Source of the DNA: a virus
Direction: 5' to 3' (one strand)
IMG/VR virus record: IMGVR_UViG_3300045135_000515
Span: 1-25,321 of that record
Length of the DNA stretch: 25,321 nt
Shown here piece by piece: positions 18,280 to 25,321 of this stretch. Position 1 is the stretch's first letter. Each line of letters opens with the position of its first letter. The translations under genes and the position numbers were made by a program. A model generated the notes under the pieces. It had not been told where the DNA came from and searched no databases. It saw only the letters and a list, made by a program, of their open reading frames with translations.

Positions 18280-18808
18280 TTTGGATTATGTAGTAATGTT
18301 TGCGCGACGAGCCCACCAAGGGCAAGTCCGCAAGTACACTGGTGAAGATTACGTTGAACACTGTTATGCAGTTGCTGAAATGTATCAATCATGGTGTAAC
18401 GAGAAGGATCAAGATGCGGTTTACGCAGCGATACTTCACGACACTGTTGAGGACACTCCAGTAACTCACGAGTTGATTCAACAACAGTTTGGTGATCGGG
18501 TTGCACAGTACGTTTGGTACCTCACCAAACCCGAGAACTTTGTGGGTAACCGTGCCGCACGTAAGGCATTAGATCGTGCACGACTCGCACTTGCACCTGA
18601 AGTAGTACGGTTTATAAAGATACTAGATATAATGCATAACGCAAAAAGTATCAAGGAATATGATCCCAAATTCTGGGAGACATTCCGACTAGAAGCAATC
18701 GAGTTGTTCGATGGGATGAATGCAAAGAATGTTTGGAATTCTCAGGTTCATCCAGATCACGAACATCGATATGCAGAGTTTATCGCGGAGTTGATAGACG
18801 GACTATGA
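18272..18808 (+). CDS. HD-domain (p)ppGpp hydrolase-like protein (MESH1/SpoT-HD type)
   Basis: 178 aa from GTG 18272. The RelA/SpoT-type HD domain is clear: ARRAHQGQVRKYTGEDYVEH with H30, AAILHDTVEDTPVT with H56-D57 and E60-D61, then KILDIMHNAKSI with D119 and N123. These are the metal and substrate residues of small alarmone hydrolases such as MESH1, which are single-domain and ~180 aa like this one. The predicted reaction is removal of the 3' pyrophosphate from (p)ppGpp. A phage could use it to blunt the stringent response. No synthetase domain is present. It is followed by a terminator. Confidence 0.85.
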   Translation: MVNLDYVVMFARRAHQGQVRKYTGEDYVEHCYAVAEMYQSWCNEKDQDAVYAAILHDTVEDTPVTHELIQQQFGDRVAQYVWYLTKPENFVGNRAARKALDRARLALAPEVVRFIKILDIMHNAKSIKEYDPKFWETFRLEAIELFDGMNAKNVWNSQVHPDHEHRYAEFIAELIDGL

Positions 18809-18823
18809 GTTCCCCTCATGGTG

Positions 18824-18860
18824 GGAGGTGCAATGCCTTCGCTCCGCTCCAAATACCTCC
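18824..18860 (+). other. Hairpin between hydrolase gene and terminator
   Basis: GGAGGT (18824-18829) pairs with ACCTCC (18855-18860) around a C/T-rich loop with CGCTCCGCTCC. No start codon uses this Shine-Dalgarno-like arm. Possibly part of a 3' stabilising structure. Confidence 0.4.
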
Positions 18861-18879
18861 TCCGTGGTATGCAGTGATT

Positions 18880-18903
18880 GGGTGCTTTACGCACCCTTTT
18901 TTT
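18880..18903 (+). terminator. Rho-independent terminator
   Basis: GGGTGC-TTTAC-GCACCC (18880-18896) followed by seven Ts. It separates the early-type unit from the late virion module. Confidence 0.92.
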
Positions 18904-18911
18904 CGTGTTAT

Positions 18912-18919
18912 TATAAATA
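18912..18919 (+). promoter_or_regulatory. T4-type late promoter box TATAAATA
   Basis: Exact late consensus, just after the terminator and 24 bases before ATG 18943, with TTGGAGA as the ribosome site. Best-placed late promoter in the window. Confidence 0.85.
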
Positions 18920-18942
18920 GTATAGATTACTTGGAGAATAAC

Positions 18943-20211
18943 ATGAGAATAAGTCGTATCACATCGCAGGAAGAGGATGCACTGAAAAAATGCATTGCTC
19001 CCTATGTGTACACTCTCAAAGACCAGAACACGAAGAGTGCGACGGTGATTGTCCGAGCCCCTAGAGATGACCGTGGTAGTGTAAAACAAGATATCGAAAA
19101 GAAACTTACGGCTAAAAAATATACGTTTAGTGCAGAACGAACGGGTGGTTCTGTCGGTAGTACGGTCATAACGTACAAGAACACTCAGGTGAGAATAATC
19201 TACAAACCCTTGTCGGGTGGTATGAGTGAGACAACTCTCAACTCCACTATCACGGAACTCGCACCCGCGCTTGCGTTTATGGCAAATAAAAAATTTACCG
19301 ACGTAAACAAGTTCCACAAGTTTCTTATGGAAACAATTCCCACTGCAAACAAGTATGGTTGTTATCTGAATGCACAGGATAAGGCTGCGGGACATAAGTT
19401 CATTGAAGATATGCCTACATCATCAAAGTTCGAAGAGAAGATGGACAACGCCATTGCAATTTTGAATTACCTCTACGAACTTGATTCGAAGTCAAAAATT
19501 AAACAGGTCTACTTTGCGTATCGTGCAAAACCACAGAACATAAATCCAAACCACAAGGGTGATTTGTTCGTGCAGTTCGTGAATGGTAAATGGTTGGGTG
19601 TGTCTCTCAAGGCGGGTGGTGAAAAAACTGCTGAACCGCAATTGAATACATATGTGAACAAACTATTCGATGACTACAATCGACCAAGTGATAAGACCAA
19701 ATTAATGAACGCGGTCTACAACGAGATTCATTCTAAACTTGGATTAGGTCGCAATTGGGCAGACCGAACAAACAAGAAACAATCTATCGAGACCATCATA
19801 GAATATAAAGAAAACTATCCAAAGGCATATGAAGAAACATATGACAAGATGTTGGAGATGTGCAGAACGGCCGTGGTGGATGCGGTCAACAAGAACATAA
19901 AAGACACCAAAGACTACATCGTCAAACAGGTTTTGAAAAAGGATGAGAATGTCCCATTGGTTGTTGTGAAGGCATTTGGTCGCAGTTACAAGATGGTGAC
20001 CGATGAAGACAAATTAGAAAACTTTCTACCAAGAGCAGACAAGATTACTGCAAGAAAGTCAACGGGTTCAAAACAAGAATGGTTTATCGACCTATCAAAC
20101 AAAAAAGAAAAACTAACAATGAAGATGTCGATAAGAACCAACCAACCCGAACCGAATAACAAGATAGCTCAGGGGTTCAATCTAGCAATTAAATTTAATG
20201 GACTAAAATGA
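18943..20211 (+). CDS. Unknown 422-aa late protein, possible PD-(D/E)XK-like fold
   Basis: ATG 18943 behind GGAG and the late promoter; the frame is open further left but those codons lie upstream of the promoter. The N-terminus is MRISRITSQEEDALKK. A central block HKGDLFVQFVNG then KWLGVSLKAGGEKTAEPQLN resembles the D-x(n)-(S/D/E)-x-K core of restriction-endonuclease-like folds: D in GDLF, then SLK. The following QLNTYVNKLFDDY helix also fits such folds. The C-terminal ~120 residues are basic with strands WFIDLSNKKEKLTMKMSIR. Late expression next to structural genes suggests a packaged or DNA-handling protein; nuclease activity is a hypothesis only. Confidence 0.6.
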   Translation: MRISRITSQEEDALKKCIAPYVYTLKDQNTKSATVIVRAPRDDRGSVKQDIEKKLTAKKYTFSAERTGGSVGSTVITYKNTQVRIIYKPLSGGMSETTLNSTITELAPALAFMANKKFTDVNKFHKFLMETIPTANKYGCYLNAQDKAAGHKFIEDMPTSSKFEEKMDNAIAILNYLYELDSKSKIKQVYFAYRAKPQNINPNHKGDLFVQFVNGKWLGVSLKAGGEKTAEPQLNTYVNKLFDDYNRPSDKTKLMNAVYNEIHSKLGLGRNWADRTNKKQSIETIIEYKENYPKAYEETYDKMLEMCRTAVVDAVNKNIKDTKDYIVKQVLKKDENVPLVVVKAFGRSYKMVTDEDKLENFLPRADKITARKSTGSKQEWFIDLSNKKEKLTMKMSIRTNQPEPNNKIAQGFNLAIKFNGLK

Positions 20212-20212
20212 T

Positions 20213-20299
20213 ATGAAAGACAAAGATGAAAAAAAATCACGCACAAACAAACCACAGATTCGCGGAGGAATAAATGGGCGCATCACGATATTTAAATAA
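20213..20299 (+). CDS. Possible 28-aa basic peptide
   Basis: ATG 20213 to TAA 20297-20299, reading MKDKDEKKSRTNKPQIRGGI and then NGRITIFK. It overlaps the next gene by 26 bases in another frame and has no strong ribosome site. It may only be the leader carrying the GGAGG of the next gene. Confidence 0.25.
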   Translation: MKDKDEKKSRTNKPQIRGGINGRITIFK

Positions 20300-20960
20300 C
20301 GAAGGAATCTGGATTGCCGCCGGAGAGATTGCAAACACTTCCCACATCAACAAGTTCGGATATCAGGGAACTGACGGTGGTACCGGAACTATCTGGGACG
20401 GTAACGGAACGACTGCCGACTATCCATATCCTGCCGCAGGTGTTGCATCGTCATCATCTACCAGTGGTGATGATACTGGAGAAGGTTTAGAAATTCAGGG
20501 ATTAGATGAAAACTATAATCCACTCGTGGTCACTACCACCGTTGGTGCAACTACTACCGAAACGTTTTCAAGAATTTTTCGTGTTCGTAAAACAACTGCA
20601 ACCAACGTTGGTGTAATCTCGATTAACATAGGTAGTAACCTTGCCGCACAGATTCTTGCTGGTAACGGACAAACTCTCATGGCAGTTTACACGATTCCCG
20701 CAGGTAAGACAGGATACCTTGTCAAGTTTCAGGGGTCGATGGACAAGCAGAATGTCGATGTGAAGTTTAAGTTGTTTGCACGACCATTTGGTGACGCATT
20801 CAATCTGAAAGGTCAATGGGGAACTCAGGGTGGTAACTCAGTAACATACGATTATCCCGTGCCTTTGAAGTTCGAAGAAAAGACTGACATCAAAGTAAAT
20901 GTCGAATCTGGTACTTCTGGACACGGCGCAATCTTTGACATTATACTGGTAGACAACTAA
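20274..20960 (+). CDS. Putative virion structural protein
   Basis: 228 aa with GGAGGAATAA before ATG 20274. It begins MGASRYLNNEGIWIAAGEIA, then HINKFGYQGTDGGTGTIWDG, and has a Thr/Ser/Gly-rich beta character throughout (TTTVGATTTETFSRIFRV). KFG-x(5-8)-TIWDG near the N-terminus is a motif of virion-type proteins in marine T4-like and other phages, and the C-terminal half (IPAGKTGYLVKFQGSMDK) resembles jelly-roll or decoration proteins. Likely on the capsid or a fibre; which one is not determined. Overlaps the next gene by one base. Confidence 0.65.
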   Translation: MGASRYLNNEGIWIAAGEIANTSHINKFGYQGTDGGTGTIWDGNGTTADYPYPAAGVASSSSTSGDDTGEGLEIQGLDENYNPLVVTTTVGATTTETFSRIFRVRKTTATNVGVISINIGSNLAAQILAGNGQTLMAVYTIPAGKTGYLVKFQGSMDKQNVDVKFKLFARPFGDAFNLKGQWGTQGGNSVTYDYPVPLKFEEKTDIKVNVESGTSGHGAIFDIILVDN

Positions 20961-22174
20961 TGGATTTTTTAGACTTCATCACAGAACAGAAGAACACCCA
21001 TATGACTCACATTGAGGATAAAGTCCTCTATGGGGGTGTTGATGGCACTCGACAGGCCATCAATGCATTGCGTGAGTTGCGTAACATGCTTGCAGGAAAG
21101 AAAGAGGGTGGAGTCTCAGTGAAGTGGGATGGTGCGCCTGCAATCTTTGCAGGTATCGACCCCCGTGATGGAGAGTTCTTTGTTGCAAAGAAAGGTATCT
21201 TCAATAAGAATCCCAAGGTCTACAAGACTGCCGCAGAGATTGATGCAGACACGTCTGGTGACCTTGCAGACAAACTCAAGGACGCCCTGAAATATCTACC
21301 AGAGTTAGGTATCAAGGGTGTCATTCAAGGTGACTTTCTGTTTGGTCGTGGTGATCTATCAACGCAGACAATTGATGGTCAGTCCTATGTGACATTTCAC
21401 CCAAACACAATTGTTTATGCAGTGCCTAAAGATCAGGCAAAGGCAGTAAAGTCTGCTAAGATTGGTATCGTATGGCATACTACATACACCGGTCGAACGT
21501 TCGAAACTATGAAGGCCTCGTATGGTGTAAACGTTGCGGGTCTCAGAAAGTCTCGTAACGTATGGTCACAGGATGCCATGTTGCGCGATGTTCGGGGTGC
21601 GACAATGTCTGCAACAGAAACAGAAAACGTCAATGCGATTCTTTCTGATATCGGAAAACTGTTTAACTCAATAACAGGGTCTACTCTTCGTGAACTCGAA
21701 GGTAATCAGATTCTTGCACAACACATCGAACAGTTCAATAACACATACGTGCGGAAAGGACAACGAATAACAAACTCAGTCGCACACACTACGAAACTGA
21801 TACGTTGGATCAAGTCTAAATATCAAAAAGAAATTGATGCACGTAAAACAGAAAAGGGTAAGTCCACACAACAGAAGAAGTTGGACGACCTGTTAAGTTT
21901 CTTTTCTGATTCAAACAAAAAAAGTCTGATTAAGATGTTTGAATTACAAAAATTGATTGTGGACGCAAAGTTAATTCTTATAAATAAACTTAATCGGATC
22001 GGTTCTCTTGAAACTTTTGTGAAAACTTCCAAAGGTTACAAGGTTACTGGTCAAGAAGGTTATGTAGCAATTGACACACTTGGTGGTGACGCTGTTAAGT
22101 TAGTAGATAGGATGGAGTTCAGTTATAATAACTTTTCTCCCGATATCCTGAAAGGGTGGCAAAAGAAAAGATGA
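20960..22174 (+). CDS. Ligase-fold protein with KxDG motif (DUF6267-like), late
   Basis: 404 aa. The segment VSVKWDGAPAIFAGIDP contains K55-W-D57-G58, the nucleotidyl-lysine motif I of DNA/RNA ligases and capping enzymes. A strand FFVAKKGIF (motif III-like) and IKGVIQGDFLFGR (motif IV-like, with D125) follow. The C-terminal ~170 residues are helical and charged. I recall this as a DUF6267-type family of marine T4-like phages; ligase activity is not established. The N-terminus MDFLDFITEQ resembles a T4 capsid-targeting sequence with a possible protease site after FITE. A TATAAATA box occurs inside at 21979-21986. The stop overlaps the homing endonuclease start. Confidence 0.7.
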   Translation: MDFLDFITEQKNTHMTHIEDKVLYGGVDGTRQAINALRELRNMLAGKKEGGVSVKWDGAPAIFAGIDPRDGEFFVAKKGIFNKNPKVYKTAAEIDADTSGDLADKLKDALKYLPELGIKGVIQGDFLFGRGDLSTQTIDGQSYVTFHPNTIVYAVPKDQAKAVKSAKIGIVWHTTYTGRTFETMKASYGVNVAGLRKSRNVWSQDAMLRDVRGATMSATETENVNAILSDIGKLFNSITGSTLRELEGNQILAQHIEQFNNTYVRKGQRITNSVAHTTKLIRWIKSKYQKEIDARKTEKGKSTQQKKLDDLLSFFSDSNKKSLIKMFELQKLIVDAKLILINKLNRIGSLETFVKTSKGYKVTGQEGYVAIDTLGGDAVKLVDRMEFSYNNFSPDILKGWQKKR

Positions 22175-22725
22175 TAGAAGTTTATGGCATATTCGAGAAC
22201 AAGACCAACGACATTGTTTATGTCGGTCAAACCTCTCGTGGCCATAAACAGAGATTTAACGAACACAAGAACACTAAAGGGTTTGACCCATCGAAGTATT
22301 CGATTAAAGTTCTAAAAGAATGTTCCGTTGATGAATTAGATAAGTGGGAAAAACATTACATAAAAAAATACGACACTTTATCTAAATGGAACAAGCAAGA
22401 CGGTGGTAAGAATCCAAGGGGTTATAACATACCACCAAGGGTTCAGTCCAAAGAAGAAATTGAATGGAGAAGTGAGTGGATGAAAGAAAATAATCCACTT
22501 TCAAATCCAGAAACGAGAAAGAAAAAATCACAGACTATGACAGAGTTGTATTCCTCTGGCAAGTTAGAAAATCCAATGGCTAAGAAGTGGTTGGTAGAAT
22601 ACGAAAACGGTAGAAGTGAATGTGTTGTCTCTTTGAAAAAATGGTGTCGAGAAAAGTCCTACAACTATATGGCACTATACAACGGACGACAAGATAAAGA
22701 TATAGTTAGAGTTATTAAACTTTAA
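22171..22725 (+). CDS. GIY-YIG homing endonuclease (Seg-like)
   Basis: 184 aa from ATG 22171 (ATGA overlap). The GIY-YIG module is MIEVYGIFENKTNDIVYVGQ with Y5-G-I and Y17-V-G, then R28 in QRFNEH (equivalent to the catalytic Arg of I-TevI) and the E of DKWEKHYIKKYDT, then WNKQDGG. It is followed by a NUMOD3-like DNA-binding motif NNPLSNPETRKKKSQTM and a basic C-terminal part. Such free-standing enzymes cut a related phage's DNA near the insertion point and spread by repair. It looks more A/T-rich than its neighbours, consistent with recent arrival, and separates two late genes. Confidence 0.92.
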   Translation: MIEVYGIFENKTNDIVYVGQTSRGHKQRFNEHKNTKGFDPSKYSIKVLKECSVDELDKWEKHYIKKYDTLSKWNKQDGGKNPRGYNIPPRVQSKEEIEWRSEWMKENNPLSNPETRKKKSQTMTELYSSGKLENPMAKKWLVEYENGRSECVVSLKKWCREKSYNYMALYNGRQDKDIVRVIKL

Positions 22726-22763
22726 TTTACATTGGATGGCAGAAACCTAGTAGGAGATAAACG

Positions 22764-23189
22764 GTGTTATCGTTTAAGGATTTTATTGTAGTAGACTATA
22801 CACAGACAGGTGACGAGTTACTTGCGTATCAGGCGCAAAAACGTCATCGTGGTGTAGTTGGAGAAGAGACCACAGACGAGGCTCTCTCATTTGCAGGTCG
22901 ACGGGCACTCGGTCGTGCGATGAAACGTCGACAAGCAGTTCTAAAAAAATCAAGAGCACGTGCGATGCAAAAGGTCGCAGGTCAAGATGTTCTGATGAAA
23001 CGTGCCGAGAAACAAGCACGTAACATAATTTTCCAAAAATTGTCAAAAGACACTCCTCGCGGGGAACTAACCCCCCAACGCCGTGCAGAGATCGAAGCGA
23101 AGGTTGCGAAAGCAAAAACTCGTGTGCAGGCACTTGCTAGAAAACTATTACCGAAACTCCGTCAAGCGGCTAAGGATAGGAAAAAGTAA
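22764..23189 (+). CDS. Small basic late protein with capsid-targeting-like N-terminus
   Basis: 141 aa from GTG 22764, with TAGGAGATAA ahead. N-terminus MLSFKDFIVVDYTQTGD; a middle GRRALGRAMKRRQAVLKK and a long K/R/A-rich helix (RAEIEAKVAKAKTRVQALAR) follow. Extremely basic and helical, like internal head proteins that travel with DNA. The MxSFxDFI start resembles the T4 internal-protein leader (MKTYQEFIAE), though no L/I-x-E cleavage site follows directly. Overlaps the next gene by one base. Confidence 0.6.
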   Translation: MLSFKDFIVVDYTQTGDELLAYQAQKRHRGVVGEETTDEALSFAGRRALGRAMKRRQAVLKKSRARAMQKVAGQDVLMKRAEKQARNIIFQKLSKDTPRGELTPQRRAEIEAKVAKAKTRVQALARKLLPKLRQAAKDRKK

Positions 23190-24604
23190 TGAGTAAAGTT
23201 CCATCGTTTAGTCAATATCTCGTTGAAGAGACTCGCGAAGTATTTTTCACTTTTGGTCGTATGAATCCACCAACTATCGGTCACGGTAAGTTGATGAATG
23301 TGATGTCTGCAAAGGCGGGTAAGAACCCATACAAAGTATATCTGTCGCAGTCTAGTGATCCTCGTAAGAATCCATTGACCTACGAACAGAAGATCAAACA
23401 CTCTCGTAAAATGTATCCCAAACATGCACGGTCAATCATCAAGGACAAGAAACTACGTAATGTCTTTGAGGTTGCATCGTCTCTGTATGACCAAGGATTT
23501 AATCGTATCACAATGGTTGTTGGTGCGGATCGTATTACAGAGTTTGAGACACTCCTGAACAAATACAACGGTGTCAAAGGCCGTCACGGTTTCTACAACT
23601 TCGAAAAGATCAATGTTGTATCTGCGGGTGATCGTGATCCAGATGCAGAAGGTGTTGAAGGTATGTCTGCGTCTAAACAACGTGAGAATGCCAAGAATAA
23701 TGATTTCACAACATTCTCTCAAGGCATCCCATCGTCTATGTCTAATAAGGACGCAAAACGATTGTTCAATGACGTTCGTGCGGGTATGGGATTGAAAGAA
23801 ACTACTCAATTCAAGAACCATATTGCACTAGAATCGGTTTCTGAAACACGTGAAAAATTCATTGAAGGGGAGTTGTTTAATGAGGGTGATGAAGTTTTTA
23901 TCAAGAGTTCTGGAAAGAGCGGACATATCCACCGCCTTGGTGCTAATTATGTTATCGTTGCTCTGGATGAAGGTCGCATATCTCGTGAATGGTTGGATAA
24001 TGTAGAGAAAATAGATGAGGCTGGGTTTGGTAACAGTCGGTCTGTCTTTCATGATCTAATGCCAAATCTCGATAACTTCCTTGATCGTTTTGGTGGTGGT
24101 CGTAAAAGGTGGAAGTATGCGATACAACAATATCAACGGTTGGACAAAGAAAACCCCAAAGCAAATTTAAACACGAAGGCATATAAGGCAGCACAGATCG
24201 CTGACGTAGATGTCCGTGGACTGCGTGATCTTATTCAGAAAATGCAGAAGGAAGAAACCTATTCACCTCAGAAACACGAGTGGGGTACTGATGCGGCGAC
24301 TAAGTGGGCAAAGTCTATGACCCCTGGCGAGACCGTCAAGGAAGCAGACGATGAATTATCTGCGGTGAGACGCAGCATCGAAAAAGAAAAGGATCAAGAT
24401 AAAAAGAAACACGATCGTATGTTGGATCGTGCAAGACTTGCCCGTGCAAGGCGTAAGAATAAAGAAACAAGACCTACTCAAGAGTCGAAGGGTAATCCAG
24501 TTGCAAAGAATTTGAACAAGTTCAACAAACCTGCAACGCACAAAGACAAAAAGAAAGATGATAAACGTGGTTATTTAAAACACAAGGGTAACTTAGATGG
24601 CTAG
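23189..24604 (+). CDS. Nucleotidyltransferase-fold protein (cytidylyltransferase/NMNAT-like) with extra C-terminal domains
   Basis: 471 aa. Residues 1-14 (MSKVPSFSQYLVEE) look like a leader with a possible cut after YLVE. The catalytic domain (15-200) has TFGRMNPPTIGHGKL with T29-x-G31-H32, MVVGADRITEF (110-119) and MSASKQR (159-165), the set of HxGH-type nucleotidyltransferases. A second region (~227-275, NEGDEVFIKSSGKSGHIHRL and VIVALDEGRIS) looks like a small KOW/SH3-type barrel. A helical region (~280-370) and a very K/R-rich tail (KKKHDRMLDRARLARARR) follow. Substrate unknown. This multi-domain layout is known from marine T4-type phages; late expression and basic tail suggest packaging in the head. 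Confidence 0.75.
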   Translation: MSKVPSFSQYLVEETREVFFTFGRMNPPTIGHGKLMNVMSAKAGKNPYKVYLSQSSDPRKNPLTYEQKIKHSRKMYPKHARSIIKDKKLRNVFEVASSLYDQGFNRITMVVGADRITEFETLLNKYNGVKGRHGFYNFEKINVVSAGDRDPDAEGVEGMSASKQRENAKNNDFTTFSQGIPSSMSNKDAKRLFNDVRAGMGLKETTQFKNHIALESVSETREKFIEGELFNEGDEVFIKSSGKSGHIHRLGANYVIVALDEGRISREWLDNVEKIDEAGFGNSRSVFHDLMPNLDNFLDRFGGGRKRWKYAIQQYQRLDKENPKANLNTKAYKAAQIADVDVRGLRDLIQKMQKEETYSPQKHEWGTDAATKWAKSMTPGETVKEADDELSAVRRSIEKEKDQDKKKHDRMLDRARLARARRKNKETRPTQESKGNPVAKNLNKFNKPATHKDKKKDDKRGYLKHKGNLDG

Positions 24605-25321
24605 GGATTATAAGAAGGAATACGCCAACTATCATTCGCGACCCGAACAGATTAAAAGACGTGCTGCACGTAATGCGGCTCGTCGTGCAATGCGTGGTCG
24701 AAAGGAACTGACTGACGAGAAAGATGTACATCACAAGGATAACAATCCGATGAACAATGACAAGTCTAACCTTTCGATTGTGACCAAACACTACAATCGT
24801 CGTGAACCTAGACTCCGTGTAGAAGACCTACGCAAGTGGTTCGGTAAGGGTAAGAAAGGTGATTGGATTCGTGTTGGTACGGACGGAGAGATTAAAGGTG
24901 ATTGTGCACGGGAACCAGACGAAGGTAAACCCAAGTGTATGCCTCGTGACAAGGCACATAGTATGTCTAAGAAGGATAGAGCATCTGCGGCTCGAAGAAA
25001 GAGACGCGCAGATCCAGACGCAGATAGGCCAGGAACAGGGAATAAACCGATTATGGTAAAAACAGACAAGAAAGAATCAGTGAACGAAAAGAATGTCCCA
25101 ACAAATCCCAAGTTGTGGGCAAAGTTCAAAGCACAAGCAAAATCAAAATTCGATGTTTATCCTTCTGCATATGCAAACGGATGGGCTGCAAAACAATACA
25201 AAGCCGCAGGTGGTGGTTGGAAAACGGAGAGTGTAAAAGAAATGAAAACCTTCAATGATGTTCGAGAAAAGTCTGTATCTCAAGCACAACAGAAGATGAT
25301 GGCCATGGCACTTGCGTACAA
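24597..25321 (+). CDS. Composite basic protein with HNH-like region (3' end outside window)
   Basis: ATG 24597 overlaps the previous gene by 8 bases; the frame is open for 241 codons to the end. A basic helix (RRAARNAARRAMRGRKEL) precedes an HNH-like segment DVHHKDNNPMNNDKSNLSIV (H45, H46, N54, N58). Next is a region GDWIRVGTDGEIKGDCAREP with Cys pairs and MSKKDRASAARRKRRADP, a repeat unit familiar from marine phage proteins. Then come NPKLWAKFKAQAKSKFDVYP with SAYANGWAAKQYKAAGG, and finally MKTFNDVREK leading into SVSQAQQKMMAMALAY, which resembles the start of DUF3008. It looks like four small phage domains strung together. Confidence 0.7.
   Translation, partial: MARDYKKEYANYHSRPEQIKRRAARNAARRAMRGRKELTDEKDVHHKDNNPMNNDKSNLSIVTKHYNRREPRLRVEDLRKWFGKGKKGDWIRVGTDGEIKGDCAREPDEGKPKCMPRDKAHSMSKKDRASAARRKRRADPDADRPGTGNKPIMVKTDKKESVNEKNVPTNPKLWAKFKAQAKSKFDVYPSAYANGWAAKQYKAAGGGWKTESVKEMKTFNDVREKSVSQAQQKMMAMALAY

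Noticed and set aside
18757-19395. 212-aa open frame on the minus strand
   Set aside because: It runs across the terminator, the late promoter and the start of the 422-aa gene; antisense shadow.
1-25321. CRISPR array or integrase/attachment sites
   Set aside because: No set of regularly spaced short repeats, no integrase, repressor or att-like tRNA overlap was seen; the phage looks strictly lytic.

Overview
This window reads as a segment of a strictly lytic, T4-superfamily myovirus, probably marine. Every supported protein gene lies on the + strand and genes are tightly packed, with many ATGA or TGATG stop/start overlaps. The left end carries core T4-type recombination and replication genes in T4 order: a UvsX recombinase, a small gene in the gp40 position, and a gp41 (DnaB-like) helicase. 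Exact TATAAATA boxes match the T4 late-promoter consensus, and one sits just upstream of the structural-type genes at the right. The moderate base composition and sigma70-type early promoters would fit a gammaproteobacterial host, but the host cannot be fixed from this sequence.

Layout. 1-3801: possible primase C-terminus, a degenerate UDP-glucose-dehydrogenase-like protein, uvsX, a gp40-like gene and the gp41 helicase. 3812-5375: small genes in which a cytidylyltransferase-fold gene sits between a truncated and a complete copy of a DUF3310-like gene. 5376-7746: the first sigma70-promoter unit, including a SprT-like metallopeptidase. 7747-9136: an RNA region with no protein genes. It holds a ~520-nt strongly structured stretch, then a promoter, then four RNA segments each closed by a long terminal stem, then five tRNA genes (Thr, Asn, Tyr, Met-type CAT, Arg), all with encoded CCA. 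9156-14312: a run of small accessory genes with a MazG-like protein and a thermonuclease. 14340-14693: a late-promoted two-TM protein closed by a clear terminator. 14770-18808: three further sigma70-promoter units with a HELTH metallohydrolase, an Sm-like protein, a DUF932 protein and a MESH1-like HD hydrolase. 18912-25321: a late-promoted module with an unknown 422-aa protein, a virion-type protein, a ligase-fold (KxDG) protein, a free-standing GIY-YIG homing endonuclease, a basic protein, a nucleotidyltransferase-fold protein and a composite HNH protein that runs off the end.

Regulation. Six sigma70-like promoters have recognisable -35 and -10 boxes with 17-nt (once 18-nt) spacing. Two share an exact 26-nt A/T-rich upstream element, a third has a diverged copy, and three carry a short hairpin at the start of the transcript. 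Two well-placed TATAAATA boxes give late transcription of the two-TM gene and the virion module.

The most interesting part is 7747-8738. The segments at 8325-8538 and 8570-8731 look like two diverged copies of one two-hairpin unit. Their terminal stems differ by compensatory base changes, which argues for selected RNA structure. The preceding ~520 nt has the size, folding and tRNA-adjacent phage context of the giant ornate RNAs (GOLLD/ROOL classes), although homology cannot be tested here. A second theme is gene gain beside a 5'-truncated duplicate of the next gene, seen twice (4012 and 10439). A third is N-termini in the late module that resemble T4 capsid-targeting sequences.
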